DNA from: Pseudomonadota bacterium
Lineage (GTDB): Bacteria; Myxococcota_A; Polyangia; Polyangiales; Polyangiaceae
Reading direction: 5' to 3'
DNA length: 64,000 nt
NCBI GenBank assembly: GCA_023398955.1
Contig: JAEWRL010000163.1
Coordinates: 16,424 to 80,423, forward strand
How positions within the stretch are numbered: the stretch's first letter is position 1; each line of letters opens with the position of its first letter. The notes below the pieces were generated by a model. It saw nothing but the letters and a program-made list of their open reading frames with translations. It searched no databases and was not told the DNA's origin. Made by a program: the position numbers and the translations under genes. Below are positions 52,144-60,760 of this stretch, in pieces.

Positions 52144-52689
52144 TCATTCGCCGGTGATGTCCGTTGGCTTTCCGTCCAGGCTGGTGTGGTTCTTTCGCCG
52201 CTGGTACTCGATGATCCCGTCGCGGCCCTTGCGCTCCGCCCACTCCACCAAGCCGGGACGCTGGCCCTGGTAGGTGTAGAGGGGCACCCCCATTCCGCAG
52301 GAGGTGACGACGAGATCGACGGATAGCTCGAAGATCTGCCGAGCTCCCGGGCTCGGGATGAAACGGGTCAGGGATGCTTCCCACTCGGACGAGCCGGGCC
52401 CGATGCTGCGCGCCACGCCGTACAGCCGGAGGATCTGGGGCTTTCCCTCGAAGGCGCAGAACATCAGCGTCATGCGCGGGTTCTCGATGACATGGGCGGC
52501 GGTCTCGTTGCCGCTCCCAGTGAAGTTCAGCCAATGGACGGTGTGCTCCCCCGTCACGCGCAGGCCGTCGAGCCCTTTCGGAGAAACATTGACGCGACCG
52601 TCGGCCGTTGCAGTTCCCACGAAGAAGACCTTCTGGGCCTCGATGAACGCGCGGAGCGCTGGCGTGATCCCCGGGTGCCGCTGTGCCAT
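52144..52689 (-). CDS. pyridoxamine 5'-phosphate oxidase-like (PNPOx family) protein
   Basis: A 181-residue split-barrel flavin or heme-binding-type protein. AFIEAQKVFFVGTATADGRVNV with SPKGLDGLRV, HWLNFTGSGNETAAHVIENPRMTLMFCAFEG and ILRLYGVARSI are typical of the PNPOx-family proteins with FMN-binding loops. Such orphan members are often FMN reductases or detoxification proteins; the vitamin B6 enzyme is not implied. The ATG at 52689 was chosen; the longer frame to 52845 has no homology and lies over the next gap. Single gene. Confidence 0.85.
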   Translation of the reverse strand: MAQRHPGITPALRAFIEAQKVFFVGTATADGRVNVSPKGLDGLRVTGEHTVHWLNFTGSGNETAAHVIENPRMTLMFCAFEGKPQILRLYGVARSIGPGSSEWEASLTRFIPSPGARQIFELSVDLVVTSCGMGVPLYTYQGQRPGLVEWAERKGRDGIIEYQRRKNHTSLDGKPTDITGE

Positions 52690-52898
52690 GCCGATTCGTA
52701 CCACGCGGGCGCCGCCGACACGAGATCCGCACGGAACGCGGGCCGAGAGACCTGCACCGGGTCGGCGCATCCCATGACGTGGAGCCGGCGCCCAGCAACA
52801 TGGTGAGGGATCAGGAGGGCCTAGGCAATCGAGGCGTTCCGACATACGATTTTGCTAGCCATGCGGTGCCCGAAGCCACTCTTTCTCCGTAGGGCGCG

Positions 52899-53846
52899 GT
52901 GCCCCGCAAACGCCACGGGCATTCACGCTGCCGCGTCCCTGCGCTTGGAGCGTGTGCCTTGACGCAACACGATGACACTCCGGCCCCCACCGAGCGCTCC
53001 CGTCGGCGGCGGCGACCGATTTCACCGGTGTGGCTCGTCTTGGCGGGCATCGCGCTCGGGCTTGCCGGCTCCCTCTTCGTCATTCCGCTCGATTCGCTGC
53101 GTCCGCAGCATGTCGCGCCGGAATCAGCGCTCCAGGAACGCCATTCCTCGTCCGTGACACGTGCGACAGGGGAGCGAGAACCTTCGCGCGCCAAGGGGCC
53201 CATCGTCGACATCGAGTCGCTGCCCACCGAGCCAAACCAGGGGTCAGTGACGACAAGCGATTCGCCCAGCGTGGCCCCCGGAGTTCAAGGGCCAGCGCGT
53301 GGTTCGGTTGCCTTGGCGCGCGTAGCCGAAGGCAGGACAACCGGTTCGCCCGTTCCGGCGCCAGGTGCACCAGATCCCAGCGCGGCAGGGCCCGAGCGGA
53401 GCGGGCCTCGACCTGCTGACTCCTCAGCGGCGGCAGGGGAAAGCCAGCAGCAAGATCGGACGGTTGTGGCTCCGGCTTCGGGCTCGGACAACACGACGCA
53501 AGATCAACCGGCTCCCACCGACGAAGCCGACCGAGCGCGCGCCATCGAGCGGGCGGCGTCAGCAATGCAGACGGCAGCCCAATCCCTTCAGGGTTGCGGC
53601 AACAATGGAGCCGGGACTTCGGGCGCGGGTCACGTCACCGTAACCTTCTTCCCCGACGGCTCCGCCGGAATCGTGGGAGCCTCTGCACCCTTTGCAGGCA
53701 CGCCCGTTGGTGCCTGCCTCACCCAACGGTTCAAGGCCATTCGGGTGCCCCCGTTTCGAGGGAAGCTGTTCACGCTGCAACAACCTGTCGAACTTGGGCC
53801 AGGCAGTCCTGCGCCACAGCAAGATACAGCTCCCTCAGCGGACTAA
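52899..53846 (+). CDS. membrane-anchored protein with AgmX/GltJ-like C-terminal domain
   Basis: A 315-residue protein. A basic stretch RSRRRRRP and a membrane helix (about 43-62, VWLVLAGIALGLAGSLFVI) are followed by a long Pro/Ser/Ala-rich spacer (about 70-220) and a conserved domain at the end: AMQTAAQSLQGC, GHVTVTFFPDGSAGIVGAS, VGACLTQRFKAIRVPPFRGK. The paired cysteines and strand pattern are the energy-transducer-like domain seen in AgmX/GltJ-type proteins of myxobacteria, usually as TonB-like or scaffold parts. The start is uncertain: GTG at 52899 or TTG at 52959. It is convergent with the NtrY-like kinase. Confidence 0.65.
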   Translation: MPRKRHGHSRCRVPALGACALTQHDDTPAPTERSRRRRRPISPVWLVLAGIALGLAGSLFVIPLDSLRPQHVAPESALQERHSSSVTRATGEREPSRAKGPIVDIESLPTEPNQGSVTTSDSPSVAPGVQGPARGSVALARVAEGRTTGSPVPAPGAPDPSAAGPERSGPRPADSSAAAGESQQQDRTVVAPASGSDNTTQDQPAPTDEADRARAIERAASAMQTAAQSLQGCGNNGAGTSGAGHVTVTFFPDGSAGIVGASAPFAGTPVGACLTQRFKAIRVPPFRGKLFTLQQPVELGPGSPAPQQDTAPSAD

Positions 53847-53894
53847 CCCGGGCCCTTCAACCATCCACAACTGGGAGCTGCGGCTCAGCGAGAG

Positions 53895-55526
53895 CTACTT
53901 CGCCTGCCGGGCGGGGGCAGCACGCATCCCACGCGAGCGGGTGCTCTCGAGGCTCGGCGCGAGCACGGCGCGCGACGCAGGCGAACCGGCTTTCGGGAGT
54001 CGAACGCGCATCCTTGCGCCTCCCCAGCGCCCCGAACCGACCTCCACGGTGCCGCCGTGCTCAACGACTATCTTTTTCACGATGGCGAGGCCCAAGCCCG
54101 TGCCACCTTCCTTGAAGGTGACGTAGGGGTCGAAGATGACCTCTGCGAGCTCGGCGTCGACACCCGTACCGTTGTCTTCGACGTCGAGCACCCACTCGTC
54201 ACTCTCGCCATGGAGGGCGACGACTATCTTCGGAGGCTCTCGTCCCGCGCCACGCGCGGCTTCAGCACCGTTCTTGACCAGATTGACGATGGCGCGTTGC
54301 AGCATCTGGCGGTCAATCAGGGCTTCTGCGGGTCCCTCGGGGAGCTCAAAGGAGAGCTCGATGTGCTCCGACGCCGGTGTTTGGCGAGTCGTGACTTCGG
54401 TGGGGTCGTCGAAGAGAGAGTACCGTTCCTGCTGCTCGGCCAGGTACGCTCGCAAGTCCGCCTTCTCGAGCTCGGCCTGAGGCAGCCGCGCAAAGCTAGA
54501 GAACTCCGTGACGAGCCTGCGCAGGGTGAGCACCTCATCTTCCACGATCTCCCGCGTCGTCTGGACGATGTGGGAGAAGGCGGGATCCTCTCCCCGATAG
54601 CGCGTGCACATCTCCTGCACCGCGAGCTGAATGGGCGTCAATGGGTTCTTTATTTCGTGAGCGAGGCGCCGCGCCATTTCCTGCCAAGCGCCAATTCGCT
54701 GGAGGTACTCGATGCGAGCTCGGCTCGCCTGCACCTCCTGGAGCATGCGATTGAAGGCCCTGGCGAGCGCAGCAAGCTCGTCGTTGCCGCTCTCGGGTAC
54801 GCGGATGGCGAGATCCCCAGCGCCCACGCGCTCCGTTGCTGCGGCGAGCTCGGCCACGCGACGAGTGACCCCGCGTGCCACCGAAACACCGACCCCGACC
54901 GCTCCGATGATCGTGATGCCAAGCAGAGCCGCAAAGGCGTATACGTAGCTACGCTCGTCCGCTTCGCGGCGCCTCTCCACGTGGCGGTAGGTGTCCACGA
55001 ACTGGCTCATCGATTGAAGGCCGTCGAAGCGAGCCTTGGACGCGGCAAAGACGGCCACGAGCTCCGCGTTGGCCTGTGCCGAGTCGCCCCAGGGAGGCAA
55101 CTCCTCGATGACTTCGAAGGAGTGTTCCGTCTCCTCGTTGAGCGGCCGCTCGCGCTCCGCTCCGGCTACCCCGTTTCCCATGCCGTCGAACACAGTCAAA
55201 GAGACCACGCCGCTTTCACGCTCGATGGCGCGCGACAGGATGGCCGTCGTGCCACGCTGATCCGCTCGTCGAACGACGCGGTCCAGTTCATAGTCACGGG
55301 CCATGGCCCGTGCTTGCGCACGCATCCGCTCCTTCGTGGAGCGCGCCAGATCCTGATAGAGCCCGAGTGCCTGATCGAGACGATTGCCGATCTCCGGCAG
55401 ATAGAAGCGATCCGCGGTGTTGCTCACCATCGATCGGGCCAACCATGTCGCGACGAGCACCGGGATCAGCGCCGTGAGAAAGATCGCGAGCGTCAAGCGG
55501 CGCCAGATGCGCCCACTGATCTGCAT
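53895..55526 (-). CDS. NtrY-like sensor histidine kinase
   Basis: A 543-residue inner-membrane kinase. Membrane helices at about 11-30 and 195-218 enclose a periplasmic domain of about 160 residues. HAMP (about 217-270, VGAGDLAIRVPESGNDELAAL) precedes the HisKA with WQEMARRLAHEIKNPLTPIQ; His290 is the phosphoacceptor. The sequence LAHEIKNPLTPIQLAVQEM is characteristic of the NtrY family. HATPase boxes are NLVKNGAEAARG, VEDNGTGV and GGTGLGLAIVKKIV. No NtrX-type regulator lies beside it, so it is an orphan kinase. ATG at 55526 is chosen; the frame upstream to 55625 overlaps the divergent aminopeptidase leader. Confidence 0.9.
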   Translation of the reverse strand: MQISGRIWRRLTLAIFLTALIPVLVATWLARSMVSNTADRFYLPEIGNRLDQALGLYQDLARSTKERMRAQARAMARDYELDRVVRRADQRGTTAILSRAIERESGVVSLTVFDGMGNGVAGAERERPLNEETEHSFEVIEELPPWGDSAQANAELVAVFAASKARFDGLQSMSQFVDTYRHVERRREADERSYVYAFAALLGITIIGAVGVGVSVARGVTRRVAELAAATERVGAGDLAIRVPESGNDELAALARAFNRMLQEVQASRARIEYLQRIGAWQEMARRLAHEIKNPLTPIQLAVQEMCTRYRGEDPAFSHIVQTTREIVEDEVLTLRRLVTEFSSFARLPQAELEKADLRAYLAEQQERYSLFDDPTEVTTRQTPASEHIELSFELPEGPAEALIDRQMLQRAIVNLVKNGAEAARGAGREPPKIVVALHGESDEWVLDVEDNGTGVDAELAEVIFDPYVTFKEGGTGLGLAIVKKIVVEHGGTVEVGSGRWGGARMRVRLPKAGSPASRAVLAPSLESTRSRGMRAAPARQAK

Positions 55527-55699
55527 GATGGGCGGATGTTGCTCCGCCCCGTGAGCCAGGTAAACCCCTCGCGCCTCGGAACGTGCGTGCGCGCCTCTCG
55601 CGGTAAACGGGTCGATTCTTGTCACGACGCACGATCAAAGCGAACGGCGGGCCTAGCAGCTGGCTCTTTGCCGTCCTCGGCCCACAATGGACGGCACCC

Positions 55700-57031
55700 A
55701 TGCCCACCGCTGCCGAGCTGAACACCGCCCGCGATCTCATGGCGTTCGTCGCGGCATCTCCCACCCCGTACCATGCCGTCCAGCAAGCGGCCTCTCGCCT
55801 TGCCGCGGCCGGCTACCGCGAGCTCGACAGTCGTGAAGAGTGGCTGCCGGAGCGCGGAGCGCGGTACTTCACCGTGCATGGCGGAGGCAGCCTCATCGCT
55901 TTCCAGGTTGGTCAGCGTGCCCCGGCGGAAGGCGGCTACTTGATCGTGGGCGCGCACACGGACTCGCCCAACCTGCGCCTGAAGCCGCGGCCCGACGTGC
56001 GCCAAGCGGGCCACCGGCAATGCGGTATCGAGGTATACGGCGGGGCCCTCACCCACACATGGCTCGATCGGGCGCTCGGGCTCGCTGGGCGGGTAACTTT
56101 ACGCGACGGCTCGAGCCACCTGGTACGGCTCGAGCAGCACGCTCTCGTCATTCCAAGCCTCGCCATCCACCTGGACCGAACGGTGACCACCGAAGGACTG
56201 AGACTCAATTCTCAGACGGCCTTCCTCCCCACTTGGAGCCTCGGAGAGGCGGCAGAACCCGGCATCCTTGGGATGATAGCCGCCGGGCTCGAGCGACAGG
56301 GTTTGGAAGGGGTCGAGGCGACGACCATCGACACCTTCGATCTGTGCCTCTTCGATCTCGAGCCACCGCGTCTGGGTGGCGCTCAGGATGAGCTCCTTCT
56401 CTCCCCGCGGCTCGACAATTTGACGAGCTGCCATGCGGGAGTCGCCGCGCTCCTCGGTTGCCCGGAACCCCTCGACGCCACACGCGTCCTGGTCCTTCAC
56501 GATCATGAGGAGATCGGCAGCAGAAGCAGCAGTGGCGCGCAGTCCCGCCTGGTACTCGGGATGCTCGAGCGCTTGGCCAGCGCCACGGGAGATGGCGGCG
56601 CGCAGGCCACGGCTCGCGCCCTGGCGAGGAGCTTCGTCGTATCCTGCGACATGGCCCACGCGGAGCATCCCAATTTCTCCGACAAGCACGACCCGCAGCA
56701 TCGACCACGGATGAATGGTGGCCCGGTCATCAAGGTGAATGCTTCGCAATCCTACGCGACGGACGGCCCCGCGGGAGCAGCCTTCGAGCGCGCTTGCCGG
56801 CGTGCCGGCATCGAGGCGCAACACTTCGTGAGCCGCAACGATCTGCCCTGCGGCAGCACCATCGGCCCGATCACGAGCGCGCGCCTCGGCGTGCGGGGTG
56901 TCGACGTAGGTGCACCCATGCTCGCCATGCACAGCTGCCGCGAGCTCACTGGTAGCGCAGACCCCAAGCACCTGGTGGACGCTCTGCGCGCTTGGTGGGA
57001 GCTTGGGGAAGTCCCGCCCCCCAGCGCATGA
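55700..57031 (+). CDS. apeB: M18 family aminopeptidase
   Basis: A 443-residue zinc aminopeptidase of the aspartyl aminopeptidase type. Metal and active-site parts are IVGAHTDSPNLRLKP, LDNLTSCHAGVAALL (the bridging Asp), LHDHEEIGSRSSSGAQS (Glu), SCDMAHAEHPNFSDKH and, near the end, MLAMHSCRELTGSAD with the last His. The start FVAASPTPYHAVQQAASRL is typical. It removes N-terminal acidic residues in the cytoplasm. ATG at 55700 is preferred; the longer frame from 55619 overlaps the divergent kinase. It is followed by glgA on the same strand after 161 bases. Confidence 0.94.
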   Translation: MPTAAELNTARDLMAFVAASPTPYHAVQQAASRLAAAGYRELDSREEWLPERGARYFTVHGGGSLIAFQVGQRAPAEGGYLIVGAHTDSPNLRLKPRPDVRQAGHRQCGIEVYGGALTHTWLDRALGLAGRVTLRDGSSHLVRLEQHALVIPSLAIHLDRTVTTEGLRLNSQTAFLPTWSLGEAAEPGILGMIAAGLERQGLEGVEATTIDTFDLCLFDLEPPRLGGAQDELLLSPRLDNLTSCHAGVAALLGCPEPLDATRVLVLHDHEEIGSRSSSGAQSRLVLGMLERLASATGDGGAQATARALARSFVVSCDMAHAEHPNFSDKHDPQHRPRMNGGPVIKVNASQSYATDGPAGAAFERACRRAGIEAQHFVSRNDLPCGSTIGPITSARLGVRGVDVGAPMLAMHSCRELTGSADPKHLVDALRAWWELGEVPPPSA

Positions 57032-57192
57032 CAAAAAGCGCCGTTCGGCCGCAGTTCCGGCGCAGTCAAACTCTGGGACACGACACCCGCCGAGGCACCT
57101 CCAAGGAGCATCGCCATCAGCCGACCTACTCCAACCACGTCATGGGAAGGCTTCCCCTCGACGCCAGCCGGAGGCTAAAGTACCGCCCCCGC

Positions 57193-58695
57193 ATGGCTCG
57201 CTCCTCGCTTTCCACTCCTGGTCCTTCTCTCTCCATTCTCTTCGTGACTCCGGAAATGGCGCCCATCGCCAAGGCTGGCGGTCTCGCCGATGTCGCCAGC
57301 GCGCTACCCCTCGCACTCAGACGGCGTGGTCACGAAGTCCGCGTCGTGATGCCGCTGTACGGCAGCATCGATCGGGAGCGGTACTCGGTGCGCCCGTTCC
57401 ACACTCCCATGGGAGTCTGGATGGGCGACCGCCAAGAGTGGTGTGCCGTCCACGAGGCCCGGGCACCGGGGGATATCCCGGTGTACCTGATCGAGCACTC
57501 TGCTTTCTTCGACCGCTTCGGCTTCTACCACGACCAGTCCATGCAGGACTACGATGACAATGCGCGGCGCTTCGGGTTCCTGTGTAGGGCAGCGCTCCAG
57601 CTCTGCATCGACCTCGGAATTCGTCCCGACATAGTCCACGGCAATGATTGGCAGACAGCACTCACCCCCGCATACCTGAAGCTCTGGCACCGGGGCGAAC
57701 CCGTGTTCGAGCGCACCGCCAGCGTGCTCACGCTACACAACCTTGCGCATCAGGGCATCTATCGCAAGACGGATTATGGCTACCTGGGGCTCGGCTGGGA
57801 GAACTTCCGGGCAGATCGCTTCGAGACGTACGACCAGGTCAACCTGCTCAAAGGCGGCATCCACTACGCCGATGTCATCACGGCGGTCAGCCCCAGTTTC
57901 GCCCGCGAGATCACGACCCCGTTCGGAGGCTTCGGACTTGCTCCCTACCTCAGCAATCGTGGCGGGGATCTCGTCGGCATCCTCAATGGCATCGACACTG
58001 ACGTGTGGAACCCCGAAACGGATCCCCACTTGCCCGTTCGCTACGGAATCAAAGACCGCGCGGGCAAGCGCGAGTGCAAGCGGGAGCTCCAGCGCCGGTT
58101 TGGTTTGGCCGAAGACGAACACGTGGCACTCATCGGAGCCATCGGGCGCTTCGTCCATCAGAAGGGCTACCAGCTCCTCTCCGAATCCATCGACGGCATT
58201 CTGGCCGACATGCACGCGCAGTTCGTGATCCTGGGCACTGGCGAGCACCACCTCGAGCACTTTTTCGGTACGCTCCCCGCCCGGTACCCGGGGCGCGTCG
58301 GCTCGTACATTGGCTTCGACGACGCCCGCGCCCACCTGGTGGAGGCCGGCTGCGACCTCTTCGTCATGCCCTCCCTCTTCGAGCCTTGCGGCCTCAACCA
58401 GATGTACTCCATGCGCTACGGGACGGTCCCAGTGGCCCACGCAACGGGTGGCCTGAATGACACCGTCGAGGCGTACAACGAGGCTGACGGGACGGGCACG
58501 GGATTCAAATTCTCGCCCGCTGACCCGATGGCGCTCCATTTCGGCGTCGGGCTCGCCATCTCCACCTACTACGATCGCCGTCACCATTTCGAAGGACTGG
58601 TCGAGCGGGGGATGAGCCGGGATTTCTCGTGGACGCGCAGCGCCCAACAGTACGAGCAGGCTTACCGGCACGCTCTGCGTAAGAACGAAGGCTGA
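57193..58695 (+). CDS. glgA: glycogen/starch synthase (ADP-glucose)
   Basis: A 500-residue GT5 enzyme that extends alpha-1,4-glucan from ADP-glucose. The N-terminal motif LFVTPEMAPIAKAGGLADV contains the KxGGL substrate loop; further landmarks are VHGNDWQTALTPAYL, TLHNLAHQGIY, ADVITAVSPSFAREI, GILNGIDTDVWNPETD, and the C-terminal Rossmann half with PSLFEPCGLNQMYSMRYGTV, GLNDTVEAYNE. The ATG at 57193 fits the family; the upstream frame has no homology. No glgB, glgC or glgP is close. The gene ends before the DnaA-box-like hairpin region. Confidence 0.96.
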   Translation: MARSSLSTPGPSLSILFVTPEMAPIAKAGGLADVASALPLALRRRGHEVRVVMPLYGSIDRERYSVRPFHTPMGVWMGDRQEWCAVHEARAPGDIPVYLIEHSAFFDRFGFYHDQSMQDYDDNARRFGFLCRAALQLCIDLGIRPDIVHGNDWQTALTPAYLKLWHRGEPVFERTASVLTLHNLAHQGIYRKTDYGYLGLGWENFRADRFETYDQVNLLKGGIHYADVITAVSPSFAREITTPFGGFGLAPYLSNRGGDLVGILNGIDTDVWNPETDPHLPVRYGIKDRAGKRECKRELQRRFGLAEDEHVALIGAIGRFVHQKGYQLLSESIDGILADMHAQFVILGTGEHHLEHFFGTLPARYPGRVGSYIGFDDARAHLVEAGCDLFVMPSLFEPCGLNQMYSMRYGTVPVAHATGGLNDTVEAYNEADGTGTGFKFSPADPMALHFGVGLAISTYYDRRHHFEGLVERGMSRDFSWTRSAQQYEQAYRHALRKNEG

Positions 58696-58728
58696 CCACT
58701 CGTCGTCAACGGACAGCTCGCAAAGGCG

Positions 58729-58821
58729 TTATCCAAACGAGACCCGCCGCTCGCAGCGTTTCAGGGGGTGGTCAACGGCTTGACTCCACCTTATCCACAG
58801 CTCTGGGCAAGCTGTGGATAT
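58729..58821. promoter_or_regulatory. DnaA-box-like sequences and perfect inverted repeat between glgA and dapB
   Basis: TTATCCACA (58791-58799) matches the DnaA box consensus exactly. TGTGGATAT (58813-58821) is an inverted near-perfect copy, and TTATCCAAA at 58729-58737 has one mismatch. The first two form an 11-base inverted repeat (TATCCACAGCT / AGCTGTGGATA) with a seven-base loop. The region is convergent between glgA and dapB, so it may equally be a bidirectional terminator stem that happens to carry the boxes. Confidence 0.5.
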
Positions 58822-58856
58822 CTTCCGTTAAGGCTGTACCGGGGTAAGGACGCAGC

Positions 58857-59642
58857 TCAGCCAGCGACGTCCGCAATTGTGTAGAGGGCGGGCTTGCGCC
58901 CCTGCAGGAACCGCGCGGCCCGCACCGCCCCCTGGGCAAGGAGGCTCCGACTCGTGGCCCGATGCGTAAGCTCGAGACGCTCGCCCGGTCCGAGCAGGTG
59001 CACCGTGTGGTCGCCCACAACGTCGCCGCCGCGCACTCCCAAAACGGCCACTTCATCATCCGTTCTGGCCCCCACCTCGCCCGAACGACCGTGGATCTGC
59101 TGCACTTCCCCGCGTGCCGCCTGCACCGCGCTGGCGAGCCGCAGCGCAGTGCCACTTGGCGCGTCCACCTTGCGGCGATGATGAACCTCGACGATCTCCG
59201 CGTCGAACCCAGGTCCGAGCCGCCGCAGCGCCTGCTCGACAATCTCTGCCAAGACCTGAATGCCCAAGCTCATGTTAGGCGCCCACAGCACGGGAACGCT
59301 TTGGGCCGCCCTCTCGAGCGCCTGCTTGCCCGCCGCGTCCAGGTTCGTCGTGCCGCTGACAACCGCCATTCCCTCGCGTGCCGCCACGGCGAGCAATCCT
59401 GGCACGGCAGAAGCGACAGAGAAGTCGATGACGAGCTGAGCGCCAAGTAGGCCCGAGCCTAGGTCTGCTGTCGCGACAACACCCGCCGTGCCGACACCCG
59501 CCAGCTCGCCGATGTCCCGCCCTTGGTTCGGATCCACGCTGGAACAGATGGCGCCCACCAGCTCCAGGTCCTCCGCGTCGTGTATGAGCCGCGCGATCGC
59601 CAGTCCCATTCGGCCGGTTGCACCGTGTAGAGCTACTTTCAT
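58857..59642 (-). CDS. dapB: 4-hydroxy-tetrahydrodipicolinate reductase
   Basis: A 261-residue enzyme of the lysine/meso-diaminopimelate pathway, reducing HTPA with NAD(P)H. The nucleotide loop is VALHGATGRMGLAIARL and the catalytic segment EVHHRRKVDAPSGTALRLA contains the family's HHxxKxDAPSGTA. The mid part has SGTTNLDA and SLGIQVLAEIV, the C-terminal part RGGDVVGDHTVHLLG and LTHRATSRSLLAQGAVRAARFL. The ATG at 59642 is used, since the frame upstream to 59756 has no homology. It stands alone, convergent with glgA; dapA is not in the window. Confidence 0.97.
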   Translation of the reverse strand: MKVALHGATGRMGLAIARLIHDAEDLELVGAICSSVDPNQGRDIGELAGVGTAGVVATADLGSGLLGAQLVIDFSVASAVPGLLAVAAREGMAVVSGTTNLDAAGKQALERAAQSVPVLWAPNMSLGIQVLAEIVEQALRRLGPGFDAEIVEVHHRRKVDAPSGTALRLASAVQAARGEVQQIHGRSGEVGARTDDEVAVLGVRGGDVVGDHTVHLLGPGERLELTHRATSRSLLAQGAVRAARFLQGRKPALYTIADVAG

Positions 59643-59893
59643 CCGAGAACCTCGGTCCCCGTATGGCATGGCTCGCGGAGCTGTCAAAGACGTCATCGCG
59701 AAGCTTGGCTGTCCGGTCGGCGCTGGCCACCCTCGGTTTCTTGCCGGAAACAACACAACTCCGGCCTCGCGAAATAGCTGGGCTCCCCAAGCGCTTTTGC
59801 CTTGTAATAGTGCACCGTGGCCACAAACTCCTAATCAGCATCAACGCTGTGCCCGGGGCAGGGAGCAGCGCCTCAGTGAAGGAGCAGACCGCG

Positions 59894-60712
59894 ATGACGG
59901 ACGAGGGAAGGGCAAAGCTGGCGAGGGGTCCCGGCGAGGGGGTCAGCAGCGGTCACCCGGAATCGATGATGAGGATGCGCACCCGCGGGAAACACGTCGG
60001 CGGCACGACGCGACCCCCGCCGCCAGTGCCGCGGCCGGCGCGCGTGACCTCGGCCAATGGCACGTTAGCGCCCCCACCCGAGACAGACCGGCCACGTGAG
60101 TCTGGGCGGACCCCAGGGAGAGCGGCAAGCGTCCCGCCAACGCCGCCGTCGGCGCGATCCAAGCCCTCCACGTCGGTCTGGCCGAAAGCACCACGCGCAC
60201 CGGAGATTCTCCCCGAAGCGCCCTGGGATCCGGAGGGATGGGGCATGGCGAAAGCCACCCCGGTCGAGGTCCCCCCAATGGGAGTCACCGCCACCGTAAG
60301 CCCTACGGCATTACGCGACGCGCTGATGGCAGCGCACCGTGAGGTGGGCGACCTGCGCGCCGCAGCCGAGAGGCTCCGCGTCGAGAGGGATCAGGCCATC
60401 CGCAGCTCCGGCGCGCTGCGCGCGGACGCCGAGCACGAGGTGCGCACGCTGCGGCAAGAGCTCAAAGCGGCACTGGCCGATGCGGAGAGAGCACGCACAG
60501 CGCAGCGCGCGGTAGAGCAACGGGCGGTCGCCAACCTCGACAAGTACCACGGACAGATCTCGGCGCTCGAAGAGCGTGTTGCCGCCGCGCGCAGGTTGAT
60601 GGCGCTGCTGCACCCGGACCTGCTCGAGCACGACACCACCGGCTTCCTCGATGACGAGGTCACGGCTCCTGGAATCGAAGCCTCTGATCCACCGGTGATT
60701 CGCCGCGCTTGA
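59894..60712 (+). CDS. hypothetical protein with C-terminal coiled coil
   Basis: A 272-residue protein that I do not recognise. AAGGAG about nine bases before the ATG at 59894 supports this start; the frame upstream to 59618 is a GC-rich extension. The first 130 residues are low complexity (Pro/Arg/Ser) and the next 110 or so (about 135-245) are strongly heptad-like, for example HREVGDLRAAAERLRVERDQ and LRQELKAALADAERARTAQR, with DLLEHDTTGFLDDEV near the end. No signal or membrane segment. It is followed closely by the lipoprotein gene and may share its promoter. A cytoplasmic scaffold role would fit but is a guess. Confidence 0.6.
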   Translation: MTDEGRAKLARGPGEGVSSGHPESMMRMRTRGKHVGGTTRPPPPVPRPARVTSANGTLAPPPETDRPRESGRTPGRAASVPPTPPSARSKPSTSVWPKAPRAPEILPEAPWDPEGWGMAKATPVEVPPMGVTATVSPTALRDALMAAHREVGDLRAAAERLRVERDQAIRSSGALRADAEHEVRTLRQELKAALADAERARTAQRAVEQRAVANLDKYHGQISALEERVAAARRLMALLHPDLLEHDTTGFLDDEVTAPGIEASDPPVIRRA

Positions 60713-60760
60713 GGCAGGTAAGCCGAGCCCGTTGACAGCCAGCACCGAGCGGGTTTCCCT

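Noticed and set aside
54057..55721. 554-codon plus-strand frame opposite the NtrY-like kinase
   Set aside because: No domain or signal; the minus strand has clear HAMP, HisKA and HATPase motifs.
58696..58856. Chromosome origin (oriC)
   Set aside because: Only three box-like sequences, no AT-rich unwinding region and no dnaA, dnaN, gyrB, rpmH or parAB nearby.
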